A DNA stretch of 36,402 nt from Betaproteobacteria bacterium. Its GTDB lineage: Bacteria; Pseudomonadota; Gammaproteobacteria; Burkholderiales; Casimicrobiaceae. The notes under the pieces are model-generated. The model worked only from the letters and a program-made list of their open reading frames with translations. It ran no database searches and had not been told where the DNA came from. The position numbers were made by a program, and so were the translations under genes. The DNA lies in the NCBI GenBank assembly GCA_027492485.1, contig JAPUER010000075.1:109155-145556 (forward strand), in the 5' to 3' direction. Positions 17,283 through 28,771 of this stretch are shown piece after piece; the first letter of the stretch is position 1; each line of letters opens with the position of its first letter.

Positions 17283-18170
17283 ATGTCGTCGCGAAGCTGG
17301 ATTCTGTTTCTGGTTCCGGTTCTTGTCTGGTCCACCACGTACTACGCCATCACGCTGCAACTCGGTAGCGTGACCACGCCAACCTACGCGGTGGCGATGC
17401 GCTTTGCCTTCGCCTCGCTGCTGCTGTTCGCGTGGCTCATCATGCGTCGCGAGCAGGTGCGCCTTGACGCCCGCATACATCGCTGGGTGCTGACATCGGG
17501 CGTGACATCCTATGGCATCAGCTATGTGTTGACTTATGTTGCCGAGGAGTCGATTCCGTCCGGTCTGGTCGCCGTCGCCTATACGCTGATGGTATTTCTG
17601 ACGCCGGCGATAGCGCTCCTCGCCTATGGCACACCATTGACGCGTCGCACCTGGCTCGGCGGCAGTCTGGGCGTGATCGGGGTCGCGCTCTGCTTCCTGC
17701 CTGATTTGTTGGGCACGGCGAGGCCTGGCAGCCCGCTTTTGTGGGGCATGGCAACGATGATCGTCGCCGCGTTTGCCTCCAGCGTCGGCGCCGTCTGCTC
17801 GATGCAACTGAACAGGATGCAGGTTCCCGTGGTGACCTATACGGCTTGGGCGATGGCTTATGGTGCCGCAGCAACTGCGCTGTTCGGCGCCTTGTCGGGA
17901 CAACCGTTGCGCCTCGACGGACACCTCGGCTTCTGGCTCGCGTTTGTCTACCTTGCAGTGGCCGGCACCGTCGTCGCCTTTCTCTGCTATCTCACCGTGC
18001 TCAAGCAGGAAGGCTCCGCGCGGGCAATGTACATATCGGTGCTGTCACCGGTCGGCGCGGTGCTGGTTTCGGTGCTGGGCGAGGGTTTACGTCCGCAAAC
18101 ACTCACTTGGGCTGGAATCCTTGTTTCATTGACCGGTGCGTGGGTCACCCTGGTCAACAAGAAGGCCTGA
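17283..18170 (+). CDS. DMT superfamily (EamA) transporter
   Basis: A 295-aa inner-membrane protein with about ten hydrophobic segments and two EamA-type repeats. Landmarks are VLVWSTTYYAITLQLGSV near the N-terminus, RFAFASLLLFAWLIMRR, the end of the first half (LLAYGTPLTRRTWLGGSLGV), and the second-half TVVAFLCYLTVLKQEGSARA followed by SVLSPVGAVLVSVLGEGL. Such proteins export amino acids or other small metabolites; the substrate cannot be told. It follows ntrX by 60 bases and may be on the same transcript. A small GGCGCT/AGCGCC hairpin (17254-17272) lies in that gap. It precedes dnaA, where many betaproteobacteria have the divergent rpmH-rnpA cluster. Confidence 0.88.
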   Translation: MSSRSWILFLVPVLVWSTTYYAITLQLGSVTTPTYAVAMRFAFASLLLFAWLIMRREQVRLDARIHRWVLTSGVTSYGISYVLTYVAEESIPSGLVAVAYTLMVFLTPAIALLAYGTPLTRRTWLGGSLGVIGVALCFLPDLLGTARPGSPLLWGMATMIVAAFASSVGAVCSMQLNRMQVPVVTYTAWAMAYGAAATALFGALSGQPLRLDGHLGFWLAFVYLAVAGTVVAFLCYLTVLKQEGSARAMYISVLSPVGAVLVSVLGEGLRPQTLTWAGILVSLTGAWVTLVNKKA

Positions 18171-18199
18171 AAACGTATTGCTCTGAATCTCGCGGAGCC

Positions 18200-18208
18200 T
18201 GTGGATAA
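18200..18208 (-). promoter_or_regulatory. DnaA box upstream of dnaA
   Basis: TGTGGATAA at 18200-18208 is a perfect consensus DnaA box (TTATCCACA) on the minus strand, 125 bases before the dnaA ATG. A site here would suit autoregulation of dnaA. Confidence 0.75.
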
Positions 18209-18333
18209 GTGCCTCGGCCGAGGGCGGTTTGGCGGTAAAATTCAAGGTTAACGGCTTTCGCCCGCGCCCGATTTTCGGGTGCTGTTTTCCCCAATCCAGA
18301 TCAACCCTGACACAGGCGTTTACCTCCTCATTC

Positions 18334-19773
18334 ATGTCGTCGCCTATGTCTGGCTCTGTTTCCGGTTTCTGGTCGCACTGCCTCAACCATTTTGAACGCG
18401 AGTTGTCGGCGCAACAGTTCGCAACCTGGTTTCGCGTGCTGAGCGCCGAAGAAACCGATTCGTCGATCACCGTCGTTGCACCCAACGCATTCATCAGCAA
18501 ATGGGTGCGCGACCGCTACCTGAGCACGATCGATTCACTGGCGACACAGTACTTCCCGGAACCGCGCGCGATCCGCGTGACCGTAGCCGGCAGTACCGCC
18601 AGCGGCCCGCAAAAAGTTGCGGATCGCGCTGCCCCGGTGGCGGTGGCGCCGTCAGTAACGGCATTGTCGACGACCGATTCGACGCCCAACGCAGCGCCGG
18701 TGGCATCTACAGTCGAGACCGGGGTCGGCTCAATTCCTGCATCTGCCGCGCGCGAATCGACGCTGAACCCGAGTTTCACCTTCGACAGCTTCGTGACCGG
18801 CAAAGCAAACCAACTCGCGCGCGCAGCCGCAATGCAAGTTGCCAGCAATCCGGGCGACGCGTACAACCCGCTGTTTATCTACGGCGGTGTCGGCCTTGGC
18901 AAGACGCATCTGCTGCAGGCGATCGGCAACCAGTTGTTGCGCGAGCATCCCACCGCACGGGTTCGCTATATCCATGCCGAACGTTATGTCTCCGATGTGG
19001 TGAAGGCCTACCAGCACAAGGCTTGGGACGCGTTCAAACAGAGTTACGCCTCGCTCGACCTGCTGCTGATCGACGACATCCAGTTCTTCAATAACAAGAG
19101 CAGCACACAGGAACAGTTCTTCTATCTGTTCAATGCGCTAACCGAGGCGAAAAAGCAGGTGATCATCACCTGCGATACCTACCCGAAAGAAATCGAGGGC
19201 ATCGAAGACCGGCTGAAGAGCCGCTTTAGCTGGGGTCTGACAGTCCAGATCGAACCGCCGGAAACCGAAATGCGGGTGGCGATCCTGCTGGCCAAGGCGA
19301 AGCAGGTCGGTGTGGAGCTTGACGAGCAAGTCGCCTTCTTCATCGCCAAGCACATCCGCTCGAACGTGCGCGAACTGGAAGGCGGTCTGAAACGCGTGAT
19401 CGCCTATGCCGGCTTTCACAATGTTGCAATTACACCGCAAGTGGCCAAGGAGGCGCTGCGCGATCTGCTGGCCGTGCAGTCGCGGCAGATTTCCATCGAG
19501 AACATCCAGAAGACGGTTGCCGACTACTACAAGATCAAGGTCAGCGACATGCATTCCAAGAAGCGTTCGCGCATCGTGGCGCGACCGCGTCAGATGGCGA
19601 TGGCGTTGGCCAAGGAGTTGACGCCGATGTCATTGCCGGAAATCGGCCAGAACTTCGGTGGGCGCGACCACACCACCGTGCTGCACGCCTGCCGGCAGAT
19701 CGCCAGCCTGCGCGAAAGCACCCCGCAAATCCAGCATGATTTCGCGTTCCTGTTGCAAGTGTTGCGGAGCTGA
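18334..19773 (+). CDS. dnaA: Chromosomal replication initiator DnaA
   Basis: Binds DnaA boxes at oriC and melts the origin in its ATP form. The start at 18334 ([13 protein letters not shown]) is chosen because the frame upstream looks non-coding; an ATG 12 bases later is the alternative. Domain I is [21 protein letters not shown] and domain II is a variable Ser/Thr/Ala/Val-rich linker (about 90-150). The AAA+ domain III has [20 protein letters not shown] (Walker A) and [10 protein letters not shown] (Walker B). Domain IV ends with the DNA-binding signature [15 protein letters not shown]. It is 479 aa. Downstream lies an origin-like intergenic region, then dnaN. Confidence 0.98.
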   Translation: MSSPMSGSVSGFWSHCLNHFERELSAQQFATWFRVLSAEETDSSITVVAPNAFISKWVRDRYLSTIDSLATQYFPEPRAIRVTVAGSTASGPQKVADRAAPVAVAPSVTALSTTDSTPNAAPVASTVETGVGSIPASAARESTLNPSFTFDSFVTGKANQLARAAAMQVASNPGDAYNPLFIYGGVGLGKTHLLQAIGNQLLREHPTARVRYIHAERYVSDVVKAYQHKAWDAFKQSYASLDLLLIDDIQFFNNKSSTQEQFFYLFNALTEAKKQVIITCDTYPKEIEGIEDRLKSRFSWGLTVQIEPPETEMRVAILLAKAKQVGVELDEQVAFFIAKHIRSNVRELEGGLKRVIAYAGFHNVAITPQVAKEALRDLLAVQSRQISIENIQKTVADYYKIKVSDMHSKKRSRIVARPRQMAMALAKELTPMSLPEIGQNFGGRDHTTVLHACRQIASLRESTPQIQHDFAFLLQVLRS

Positions 19774-19845
19774 CGAGCACAAACATGAACCCTCAAAAGT
19801 GAATGAAAGCTCATCGGTAAACCGTGTTGATGAAAGGGAATCGTT

Positions 19846-19854
19846 TGTGGATAA
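19846..19854 (-). promoter_or_regulatory. DnaA box (perfect consensus) in the probable oriC
   Basis: TGTGGATAA is the exact reverse complement of TTATCCACA, in the dnaA-dnaN intergenic region. It lies in the same orientation as the box before dnaA. Confidence 0.8.
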
Positions 19855-19881
19855 GCATGGAAAACATCGCCCGCAAAAATC

Positions 19882-19890
19882 TCATCCACA
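19882..19890 (+). promoter_or_regulatory. DnaA box with one mismatch in the probable oriC
   Basis: TCATCCACA differs from TTATCCACA only at the second base and faces the opposite way to the 19846 box. Confidence 0.55.
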
Positions 19891-19968
19891 AATTGTCCGC
19901 ATCACTCACCGCACTCGCCCGCAGCCAATTTTGTTTCATAACTAATTGATTTTTTTGTATTTTTTGAG

Positions 19969-19977
19969 TTACCCACA
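19969..19977 (+). promoter_or_regulatory. DnaA box with one mismatch next to the AT-rich stretch
   Basis: TTACCCACA differs from TTATCCACA at the fourth base and abuts the AT-rich segment, a usual position for a box that nucleates DnaA loading at the unwinding element. Confidence 0.5.
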
Positions 19978-20014
19978 GCAGCCTTGGCCTTCTATTAAAT
20001 AGGGTTACGTATAT

Positions 20015-23666
<3,652 letters not shown>

Positions 23667-23684
23667 CCAAATCGGCACACGAAA

Positions 23685-24038
23685 ATGACTGAGCCACTTC
23701 GCGAGCACGATGCAGAAGTTGTTTTTTCATTGGCCGTAAATCGAGCAGATGGAACAGCGAAGACGGTACTGTCAGGTTATCGACCCGAATGTGAAATTCG
23801 TCCCGACTATTGGACGTGCACCCATCATGAATTCGACAAGGGCAAGGACGCCCTTACCGGGCAATCATCGACGGCACGGATTTGGTTTATCACGCCAGAG
23901 ATATATCCGCACACATTGTGGGTTGGACGTGTATTGATCGTCCGTGAAGGGCCTCGCGTAGTTGGTACCGCAACCGTCACGCGAATCGTCAATCCGCTGA
24001 TGTTGTCGTTGGATGTGGGGTCTGTAGACTTTTCCTGA
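23685..24038 (+). CDS. Small protein resembling EF-Tu domain III
   Basis: A 117-aa protein beginning 18 bases after the gyrB stop. Its second half reads like the C-terminal beta-barrel (domain III) of elongation factor Tu: VLSGYRPECEIR, then ARIWFITPEIYPHTLWVGRV and IVREGPRVVGTATVTRIVNP. There is no GTPase domain, no G1-G5 motif and no export signal. Stand-alone EF-Tu barrel proteins exist as uncharacterised genes. Whether this one contacts tRNA, ribosomal factors or something else is unknown. Its ribosome site is weak (ACGAAA). It may be read through from gyrB. Confidence 0.6.
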   Translation: MTEPLREHDAEVVFSLAVNRADGTAKTVLSGYRPECEIRPDYWTCTHHEFDKGKDALTGQSSTARIWFITPEIYPHTLWVGRVLIVREGPRVVGTATVTRIVNPLMLSLDVGSVDFS

Positions 24039-24115
24039 TGTGTAGATTGGTTGCTTGAAGAGTAAGGTGGATGACATTTCGAGTATCCGCTTTGCGGTTA
24101 AGCTAGCCAGGTAGG

Positions 24116-24135
24116 GTGGGCAACTTGTTGCCCAC
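24116..24135. repeat. Short palindromic hairpin GTGGGCAAC/GTTGCCCAC
   Basis: Nine-base perfect arms (24116-24124 and 24127-24135) lie 3 bases after the stop of the PIN-toxin gene on the minus strand. No T-run follows on either strand. It may protect the 3' end of the toxin message or be a dispersed repeat; a single copy is seen here. Confidence 0.5.
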
Positions 24136-24138
24136 GTG

Positions 24139-24525
24139 TCACTTGAACGGATTTACTACGTTTACTGTTCCAATCACCTGTCCATGCTGTAGGTCCTCGC
24201 TGTAGAGCGTCTCGCACTGCGCGAGTGTTGCTGCGGCGACGATCAATCCATCCCAATGTGAAAGCTGGTAGCGCGTAGCGAGCGCTTGCGCCAGACGATA
24301 GGTCGCGAGCGTGATGTCGTGCACAGTGCTCGCATTGGCGATGGCGTCTGCGAGGGCGTAGGCGGTTTCGCGATCCTTGCCGACTTTGCGACATACGGCA
24401 ACAAACTCGTTGAGCACCTGCACGCTGATGTGCGGCCGCTTGCCAGCGAGGCGTCGAGCGATCTTTTCCTTCTTGCCGCTATCTAGCAGATAGCCGAGGA
24501 TGTTGGTGTCAAGGAAGACTGACAT
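24139..24525 (-). CDS. PIN-domain ribonuclease toxin (VapC-like)
   Basis: The toxin of a type II toxin-antitoxin pair, expected to cleave RNA when freed from its antitoxin. The 128-aa PIN domain has its metal-binding acidic residues in place: Asp6 (FLDTNI), Glu40 (VLNEFV), Asp92 (HWDGLIVAAA) and Asp111 (YSEDLQHG). The ATG overlaps the antitoxin stop (ATGA), giving antitoxin-first coupled translation. The target RNA cannot be inferred. Confidence 0.9.
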   Translation of the reverse strand: MSVFLDTNILGYLLDSGKKEKIARRLAGKRPHISVQVLNEFVAVCRKVGKDRETAYALADAIANASTVHDITLATYRLAQALATRYQLSHWDGLIVAAATLAQCETLYSEDLQHGQVIGTVNVVNPFK

Positions 24526-24746
24526 CAGCGTCGGCTGTTCAATTCATCGCGATCGAACTTGAATCCTTTCGGCAAGGTGCCGCGATGTGCATCAAAGATC
24601 GAAAGATCGGCCACCGGCTCCTCGTAAGGCACAATCTTCGCCACCGGCTTGCCGTGGCGCGTGATGACGGCAGGCTTGCCGGCCAGCGCGGCATCAATCA
24701 CAGCGCTCAGGTGGGCTTTGGCTTGGGCGAGAGAGTAGGCAGACAT
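24525..24746 (-). CDS. Phd/YefM-family antitoxin
   Basis: A 73-aa antitoxin cognate to the downstream PIN toxin. The N-terminal Phd/YefM DNA-binding fold reads YSLAQAKAHLSAVIDAALAG then VITRHGKPVAKIVPYEE. The charged C-terminal tail (about residues 48-73, FDAHRGTLPKGFKFDRDELN) would wrap and neutralise the toxin. It is first in the operon and preceded by an inverted repeat at 24753-24775 that is a likely autoregulatory operator. Confidence 0.9.
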   Translation of the reverse strand: MSAYSLAQAKAHLSAVIDAALAGKPAVITRHGKPVAKIVPYEEPVADLSIFDAHRGTLPKGFKFDRDELNSRR

Positions 24747-24752
24747 GATTAG

Positions 24753-24775
24753 TATGACCAGAAGTTATAGTCATA
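24753..24775 (-). promoter_or_regulatory. Probable operator/promoter of the toxin-antitoxin operon
   Basis: Inverted arms TATGAC (24753-24758) and GTCATA (24770-24775), separated by 11 bases, lie 6 bases upstream of the antitoxin ATG. On the minus strand the spacer carries TATAAC, a good -10 candidate. Antitoxin binding here would block the promoter. Confidence 0.55.
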
Positions 24776-24801
24776 TTTTATCGCAAGTGCCTACTGCGTT
24801 C

Positions 24802-24824
24802 GGCGGGACCGCGAGCGTCCCGCC
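24802..24824. repeat. Palindromic repeat GGCGGGAC/GTCCCGCC
   Basis: Eight-base perfect arms (24802-24809, 24817-24824) around a 7-base loop sit directly against the stop codon of the minus-strand transporter. There is no T-run. It could act as a weak 3' hairpin for that gene or be a dispersed intergenic repeat of a third family in this window. Confidence 0.5.
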
Positions 24825-25757
24825 CTACTTCCCGCGTCTGAGCCCCAACCAGATCACCGCGCTCACCACAATCAACGCGCCGACCACCTGAATCGGCGCA
24901 ATCGCCTGCCCGAGGAACAGCCAGGCGAGGATCAGCGCGAACACCGGCTCCACGTTCATGATCGCGGAGTTGCCGGCGACGCCGAGTTTGGGCAGCACGG
25001 TGAACATCAGCGTGAAGCCGGAGCCGTAGAGCAGCGTTAGCAGCGCGAGGCCGATCCAGCCGAGATGCGGTGTGGCGCCGCTGGGGAACTGCAGGCCGCC
25101 TTGCACGGTGGCGCTGACGATGGCGACGAGGCCCGCCATGCCGAGTGTGGTGAACGAGCGCACACGGCCGTCGAGCGCGGTGATCTCATGCTGCGTGAAG
25201 ATCATGGCGAGCCCGAACAGCAGCGCCGCGGCCAGCGCAAAGGCGACGCCGACGCCGATCTTGGCCCAGTGCGCGCCGGCGCCGAGGCCCGAGGCCGCAC
25301 CGGCAACGTCCAGCGCCAGCGCGAGGCCAAACAGGATGACCGGCATCGCCAGCAGCATCGAGCGGTCAGGTCGCTTACCGTAAATCGCGCGATCCCAGAA
25401 CGCGGCGCAGAGAGGGTAGGTGTTGAACGCGAGCAGCGCCAGCGCGACCGGCAGCCGCGCGACCGAGGAATAGATGGTCAGGCTCTGCAAACCGATCAGC
25501 ACGCCAATGACCGGCACGAAGCGTCGCTGGCGCGGTGTCAATGTGTCGAAGCGGAACGGCACGCCCTGCAGCCGGATGACGGCGAACAGGATGGTGGCCG
25601 AGAGCGCGCTGCGAAACACCACCGCGGTGGCGACATCGACGCCGTTGTTGAACGCCAGCCGCGCGGCGACATGGTTGGCGCCCATCACCAGCGCGATCAG
25701 CAACAGGGTGAAAAAGGCGGTGGAGGAGAGCGCGTTGCCCGGATTGGTATTGACCAT
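24825..25757 (-). CDS. DMT superfamily (EamA) transporter, second copy
   Basis: A 310-aa membrane protein with about ten hydrophobic helices in two EamA repeats. Landmarks are ALVMGANHVAARLAFNNGVD and VVFRSALSATILFAVIRLQG in the first half, and GNSAIMNVEPVFALILAWLF with LGQAIAPIQVVGALIVVSAV in the second; the latter matches the conserved EamA end. It is not closely similar to the 17283-18170 transporter. It diverges from the tyrosine phosphatase gene with only 39 bases between starts. The substrate is unknown. Confidence 0.88.
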   Translation of the reverse strand: MVNTNPGNALSSTAFFTLLLIALVMGANHVAARLAFNNGVDVATAVVFRSALSATILFAVIRLQGVPFRFDTLTPRQRRFVPVIGVLIGLQSLTIYSSVARLPVALALLAFNTYPLCAAFWDRAIYGKRPDRSMLLAMPVILFGLALALDVAGAASGLGAGAHWAKIGVGVAFALAAALLFGLAMIFTQHEITALDGRVRSFTTLGMAGLVAIVSATVQGGLQFPSGATPHLGWIGLALLTLLYGSGFTLMFTVLPKLGVAGNSAIMNVEPVFALILAWLFLGQAIAPIQVVGALIVVSAVIWLGLRRGK

Positions 25758-25796
25758 TGGTGAAGCTTAACCAGCGACGCAACCTACACTTGCCGC

Positions 25797-26309
25797 ATGG
25801 TCCGCAACATGACACCGTCACCTGAATTTGCCGTGCTCTTCGTGTGCATGGGCAATATCTGCCGCAGCCCGACGGCCGAGGGCGTGTTCCGTTACAAGGC
25901 GCGCGGCGCGGGGCTGCTGGATCGTCTGCTGATCGATTCGGCGGGCACCCACAACTATCACCCCGGTGAGCCGCCGGATGCACGCTCTCAGGCGTATGCG
26001 CGTAAGCGTGGCTACGATCTATCGATGCTGCGGGCGCGGCATCTGCGTGGCGATGACTTTGACCGCTTCGATCTGATCGTTGTGATGGACGATCTGAATT
26101 ACTCAACCGTGATCGCCCGCGCGGAGGCCGCGCAGCGCGCCACGGTGTGTCGCATGCTTGAGTTTTCGGCGGGTGCGCCGGCGCAGGGCTTGCGCGAGGT
26201 GCCGGACCCGTACTACGGTGACGCGGCGGACTTCGAGCGCGTGCTGGATTTGGTGGAAGAGGCGAGCGATGGCCTGCTCGCGCACATCAGGGCCCGACTG
26301 CCGGAGTGA
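25797..26309 (+). CDS. Low-molecular-weight protein-tyrosine phosphatase
   Basis: A cytoplasmic phosphatase that removes phosphate from tyrosine. The P-loop is VCMGNICRSPTAEGVF (C-x5-R-S), the general-acid loop is VPDPYYG, and DSAGTHNYHPGEPPDARS is the conserved second segment. It is 170 aa; an ATG 12 bases downstream could be the true start. No tyrosine kinase or capsule genes are nearby, so its partner is not evident. The gene converges on DUF934. Confidence 0.93.
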   Translation: MVRNMTPSPEFAVLFVCMGNICRSPTAEGVFRYKARGAGLLDRLLIDSAGTHNYHPGEPPDARSQAYARKRGYDLSMLRARHLRGDDFDRFDLIVVMDDLNYSTVIARAEAAQRATVCRMLEFSAGAPAQGLREVPDPYYGDAADFERVLDLVEEASDGLLAHIRARLPE

Positions 26310-26353
26310 CGCCCGAGGCGACATCAACGGCTTCCGCATCGGCCGAAAGAAAA

Positions 26354-26386
26354 CCCCGCTGTGTCCGGGAAGGAACCACAGCGGGG
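26354..26386 (-). terminator. Rho-independent terminator for the cysI-DUF934 operon
   Basis: CCCCGCTGTG (26354-26363) and CACAGCGGGG (26377-26386) form a perfect 10-bp stem. Read on the minus strand it is followed by TTTTCTTT, so it terminates the leftward operon. It lies 18 bases beyond the DUF934 stop and could also stop convergent rightward transcription in part. Confidence 0.85.
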
Positions 26387-26403
26387 CGGTGAGGGGGTTA
26401 ACG

Positions 26404-26922
26404 TCAGGCGGCCAGCGGCAATGCCTCCGGGTTCACGAAGCGGTCGGCGGCGTGCTGGTAGTACGCCGAGAAATCGTTGAATGCGGCGAGCGCCTTTTCG
26501 ACGTTCTGGTCGTCGCGCAGCGCGAAAGTGGTGAAACCGGCGCGTGACAGCAGGAAGATCTGGTCGCGCAGCACGTCGCCCACCGCGCGCAGCTCGCCGA
26601 TGTAGCGATAGCGCTCGCGCAGCAGTGTGGCCGTCGAATAGCCACGACCGTCGGCGAAGGCCGGGAACTCGATGGCGATCAGTGCCAGTTTGTCGAGATC
26701 GCCAGCGATGCTCGCCGGGTCGTCGGTTGCGGTGAGCTTGACGCCGAGCGCACCGTGGTCGCCAACGTGTTTTTGCCAGGTGCCGGCAAACTCGCGGAAC
26801 TCGGTGAGCGGCAGCAGCACTTTGGCGCCGACCGGAATGGCGCTGGCGTCGCCGGTGTATTCGATCCAGCCGTCGTTGCCGTTTTTGTCAACCACGCCAT
26901 AACGGTTAATCAGCTTCGGCAT
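26404..26922 (-). CDS. DUF934 family protein linked to sulfite/nitrite reductase
   Basis: A 172-aa protein with the DUF934 features GAKVLLPLTEFREF, IAIEFPAFADGRGYSTATLL and RAVGDVLRDQIFLLSRAGF. The family is almost always encoded next to assimilatory sulfite reductase and is presumed to aid sulfur assimilation, though its biochemical role is not known. The start MPKLINRYGVV at 26922 overlaps the end of the reductase gene by 17 bases. A terminator follows directly, so cysH, cysD and cysN, often downstream in betaproteobacteria, are not in this operon. Confidence 0.9.
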   Translation of the reverse strand: MPKLINRYGVVDKNGNDGWIEYTGDASAIPVGAKVLLPLTEFREFAGTWQKHVGDHGALGVKLTATDDPASIAGDLDKLALIAIEFPAFADGRGYSTATLLRERYRYIGELRAVGDVLRDQIFLLSRAGFTTFALRDDQNVEKALAAFNDFSAYYQHAADRFVNPEALPLAA

Positions 26923-28567
26923 AGACGCGCTCCTTGAAAGGTTCGATGCCCACACGGGCGACGACGTCGACGAAGCGTTCGTCGTCGCGTTCGCGCAGGC
27001 CAAGATAGGTTTTGATCAGGGTTTCGACGACGTCGGCCACCTCGGCGCGGGCGAACGAGGGGCCGATGATGCGGCCGATCCGTGCGTTGTTGCCCTGGCT
27101 GCCGCCGATGGTGATCTGGTACCACTCCTCGTCATGCTTGTCGACGCCGAGGATGCCGATGTGACCGACGTGGTGGTGGCCGCAGGCGTTGATGCAGCCC
27201 GAGATGTTGAGGTCAAGCTCGCCGATGTCGAACTGGTAGTCGAGCGATTCGAAACGTTCGTGGATGGCGGCGGCGACCGGGATCGACACCGCATTGGCCA
27301 GGTCGCAGAAATCGCCGCCGGGGCAGGCGATGATGTTGCCGATCAGGCCGATGTTGGGCACTGCCATGCCCAGCGCCTTCAACTCGCGCCAGAGGCCTGG
27401 CAGCTCGCTCTTTTCGACGTCCGGGAAGACGAGGTTCTGCTCGTGGGTGACGCGCAGTTCACCTTGTGTGTAGCGGTCGGCCAGCGCGGCGACGGCGTCC
27501 AGCTCATCGGCGGTGATGTCGCCCGGCGGGATGCCCACGCGCTTGAGCGAGACGGTCACGGCGGCGTAGCCGGGCACGCGGTGCGTATGTACGTTGCGGC
27601 GCTGCCAGCGCGCGTAGTCGTCATGGCTGGCGGCGAAGGTAACGGTGGCGGCGTCGTCCTGCGGCAGATCCTTGTACGTGGGCCAGGTGAAGCGGGCGGC
27701 GATGGCATCGAGTTCGGCTTGCGACAGGAGCGTCGGTCCGTTCCTGGTGGACTCGAACTCGGCTTCGACCCAATCGGTGAACTGCGTCGGCGTCGATTCC
27801 TTGACCAGAATCTTGATCCGCGCCTTGTATTTGTTGTCGCGGCGACCGAGACGGTTGTAGACGCGCAGGATCGCTTCGAGATAGGTGATCAGGTGCTGCC
27901 AGGGCAGGAAGTCGCGGATCACAGTGCCGACGATGGGCGTGCGGCCGAGACCGCCGCCGACGGCAACGCGGAAGCCGACACGACCGGCGTCGTCGGTGAG
28001 CGCGACCAGGCCGATGTCGTGCACCAGCGTCGCCGCGCGGTCCTCGGCCGAGCCGCTGATGCCGATTTTGAACTTGCGCGGCAGGAAGGCGAACTCAGGG
28101 TGGATGGTGCTCCACTGGCGGATGATTTCGGCCCAGACGAGCGGATTGACGACTTCGTCGGGCGCGATGCCCGCGAACTGATCGGTGGTGGTGTTGCGGA
28201 TGCAGTTGCCGCTGGTCTGGATCGCGTGCATTTGCACGGTTGCCAGATCGGCGAGGATGTCGGGCACGCGGCCAAGCTCGGGCCAGTTGTACTGGATGTT
28301 CTGGCGCGTGGTGAAGTGGGTGTAACCGCGGTCGTATTTGCGGGCGACGTGCGCGAACATGCGCAGGTGGCGCGACGCCAGCAGACCGTAGGGGATCGCC
28401 ACGCGCAGCATCGGCGCGTGCTTCTGCACATAGAGGCCGTTTTGCAGGCGCAGCGGGCGGAACTCGTCTTCCGACAGTTCGCCGGCCAGCCGGCGCTCGG
28501 TCTGGTCGCGGAACTGCGCGACGCGCTCGTCGACGAGCTTCTGGTCGAATGCGGTGTACTGATACAT
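26906..28567 (-). CDS. cysI: Nitrite/sulfite reductase hemoprotein (CysI type)
   Basis: A siroheme and [4Fe-4S] enzyme, expected to reduce sulfite to sulfide for cysteine synthesis. It has two ferredoxin-like half domains (LRVAIPYGLLASRHLRMFAH early, GDITADELDAVAALADRYTQ later) and siroheme-contacting arginines in FTTRQNIQYNW and SGNCIRNTTTDQFAG. The cluster cysteines are Cys415 and Cys421 (ACPGGDFCDLA) and Cys458 and Cys462 (GCINACGHH). It is 553 aa and full length. Sequence alone does not cleanly separate sulfite from nitrite preference, but the DUF934 partner argues for sulfite. Confidence 0.92.
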   Translation of the reverse strand: MYQYTAFDQKLVDERVAQFRDQTERRLAGELSEDEFRPLRLQNGLYVQKHAPMLRVAIPYGLLASRHLRMFAHVARKYDRGYTHFTTRQNIQYNWPELGRVPDILADLATVQMHAIQTSGNCIRNTTTDQFAGIAPDEVVNPLVWAEIIRQWSTIHPEFAFLPRKFKIGISGSAEDRAATLVHDIGLVALTDDAGRVGFRVAVGGGLGRTPIVGTVIRDFLPWQHLITYLEAILRVYNRLGRRDNKYKARIKILVKESTPTQFTDWVEAEFESTRNGPTLLSQAELDAIAARFTWPTYKDLPQDDAATVTFAASHDDYARWQRRNVHTHRVPGYAAVTVSLKRVGIPPGDITADELDAVAALADRYTQGELRVTHEQNLVFPDVEKSELPGLWRELKALGMAVPNIGLIGNIIACPGGDFCDLANAVSIPVAAAIHERFESLDYQFDIGELDLNISGCINACGHHHVGHIGILGVDKHDEEWYQITIGGSQGNNARIGRIIGPSFARAEVADVVETLIKTYLGLRERDDERFVDVVARVGIEPFKERVYAEAD

Positions 28568-28771
28568 GCAGGGATTGTGCGGGCCGCCATCCGTGGTTTA
28601 CCGTTGTACAGCGGAATAAGTAAATGCTTGTCTTGACTTTCCCGGTGGCTCGACGCAACGCCCTGGATTGCTGACAAGGGCGGTACGTTGCGAAAAGATC
28701 CATGTGCAGGGCGGACGTGACGCATCGCGTAACATCGGCCGCATCGGTTGTATTGCCCGACAGAGGTTCTG
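28568..28771. promoter_or_regulatory. Divergent promoter region between cysI and the cation exchanger
   Basis: About 200 bases hold the start signals for two diverging genes. On the minus strand, CTTATTCCGC (around 28615) resembles one half of a CysB-type TTATTC site, and CCGTTGTACAGCGG (28601-28614) is a near-palindrome beside it. These could govern sulfur-dependent expression of cysI, but the match is weak. No other gene-like content is seen. Confidence 0.3.

Larger units (their letters stand above)
19774..20014. other. Probable chromosomal replication origin (oriC)
   Basis: This 241-base dnaA-dnaN intergenic region holds one perfect DnaA box (19846-19854) and two one-mismatch boxes (19882-19890, 19969-19977). 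It also has a strongly AT-rich stretch at about 19925-19968, including TTGATTTTTTTGTATTTTTT, which would serve as the unwinding element. It stands out sharply from its GC-rich surroundings. Its place beside dnaA, plus box and AT-rich content, matches bacterial origins. The dnaN promoter must lie in the same region. A further box upstream of dnaA (18200) could make the origin bipartite. Confidence 0.78.

Noticed and set aside
27134-28636. 500-codon plus-strand open frame over cysI
   Set aside because: It is antisense to the reductase, whose iron-sulfur cysteines are intact; the antisense protein is Val/Asp/Gly-rich without motifs.
28568-28771. Mn2+ or other riboswitch before the cation exchanger
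   Set aside because: No recognisable yybP-ykoY or other aptamer motif was found.
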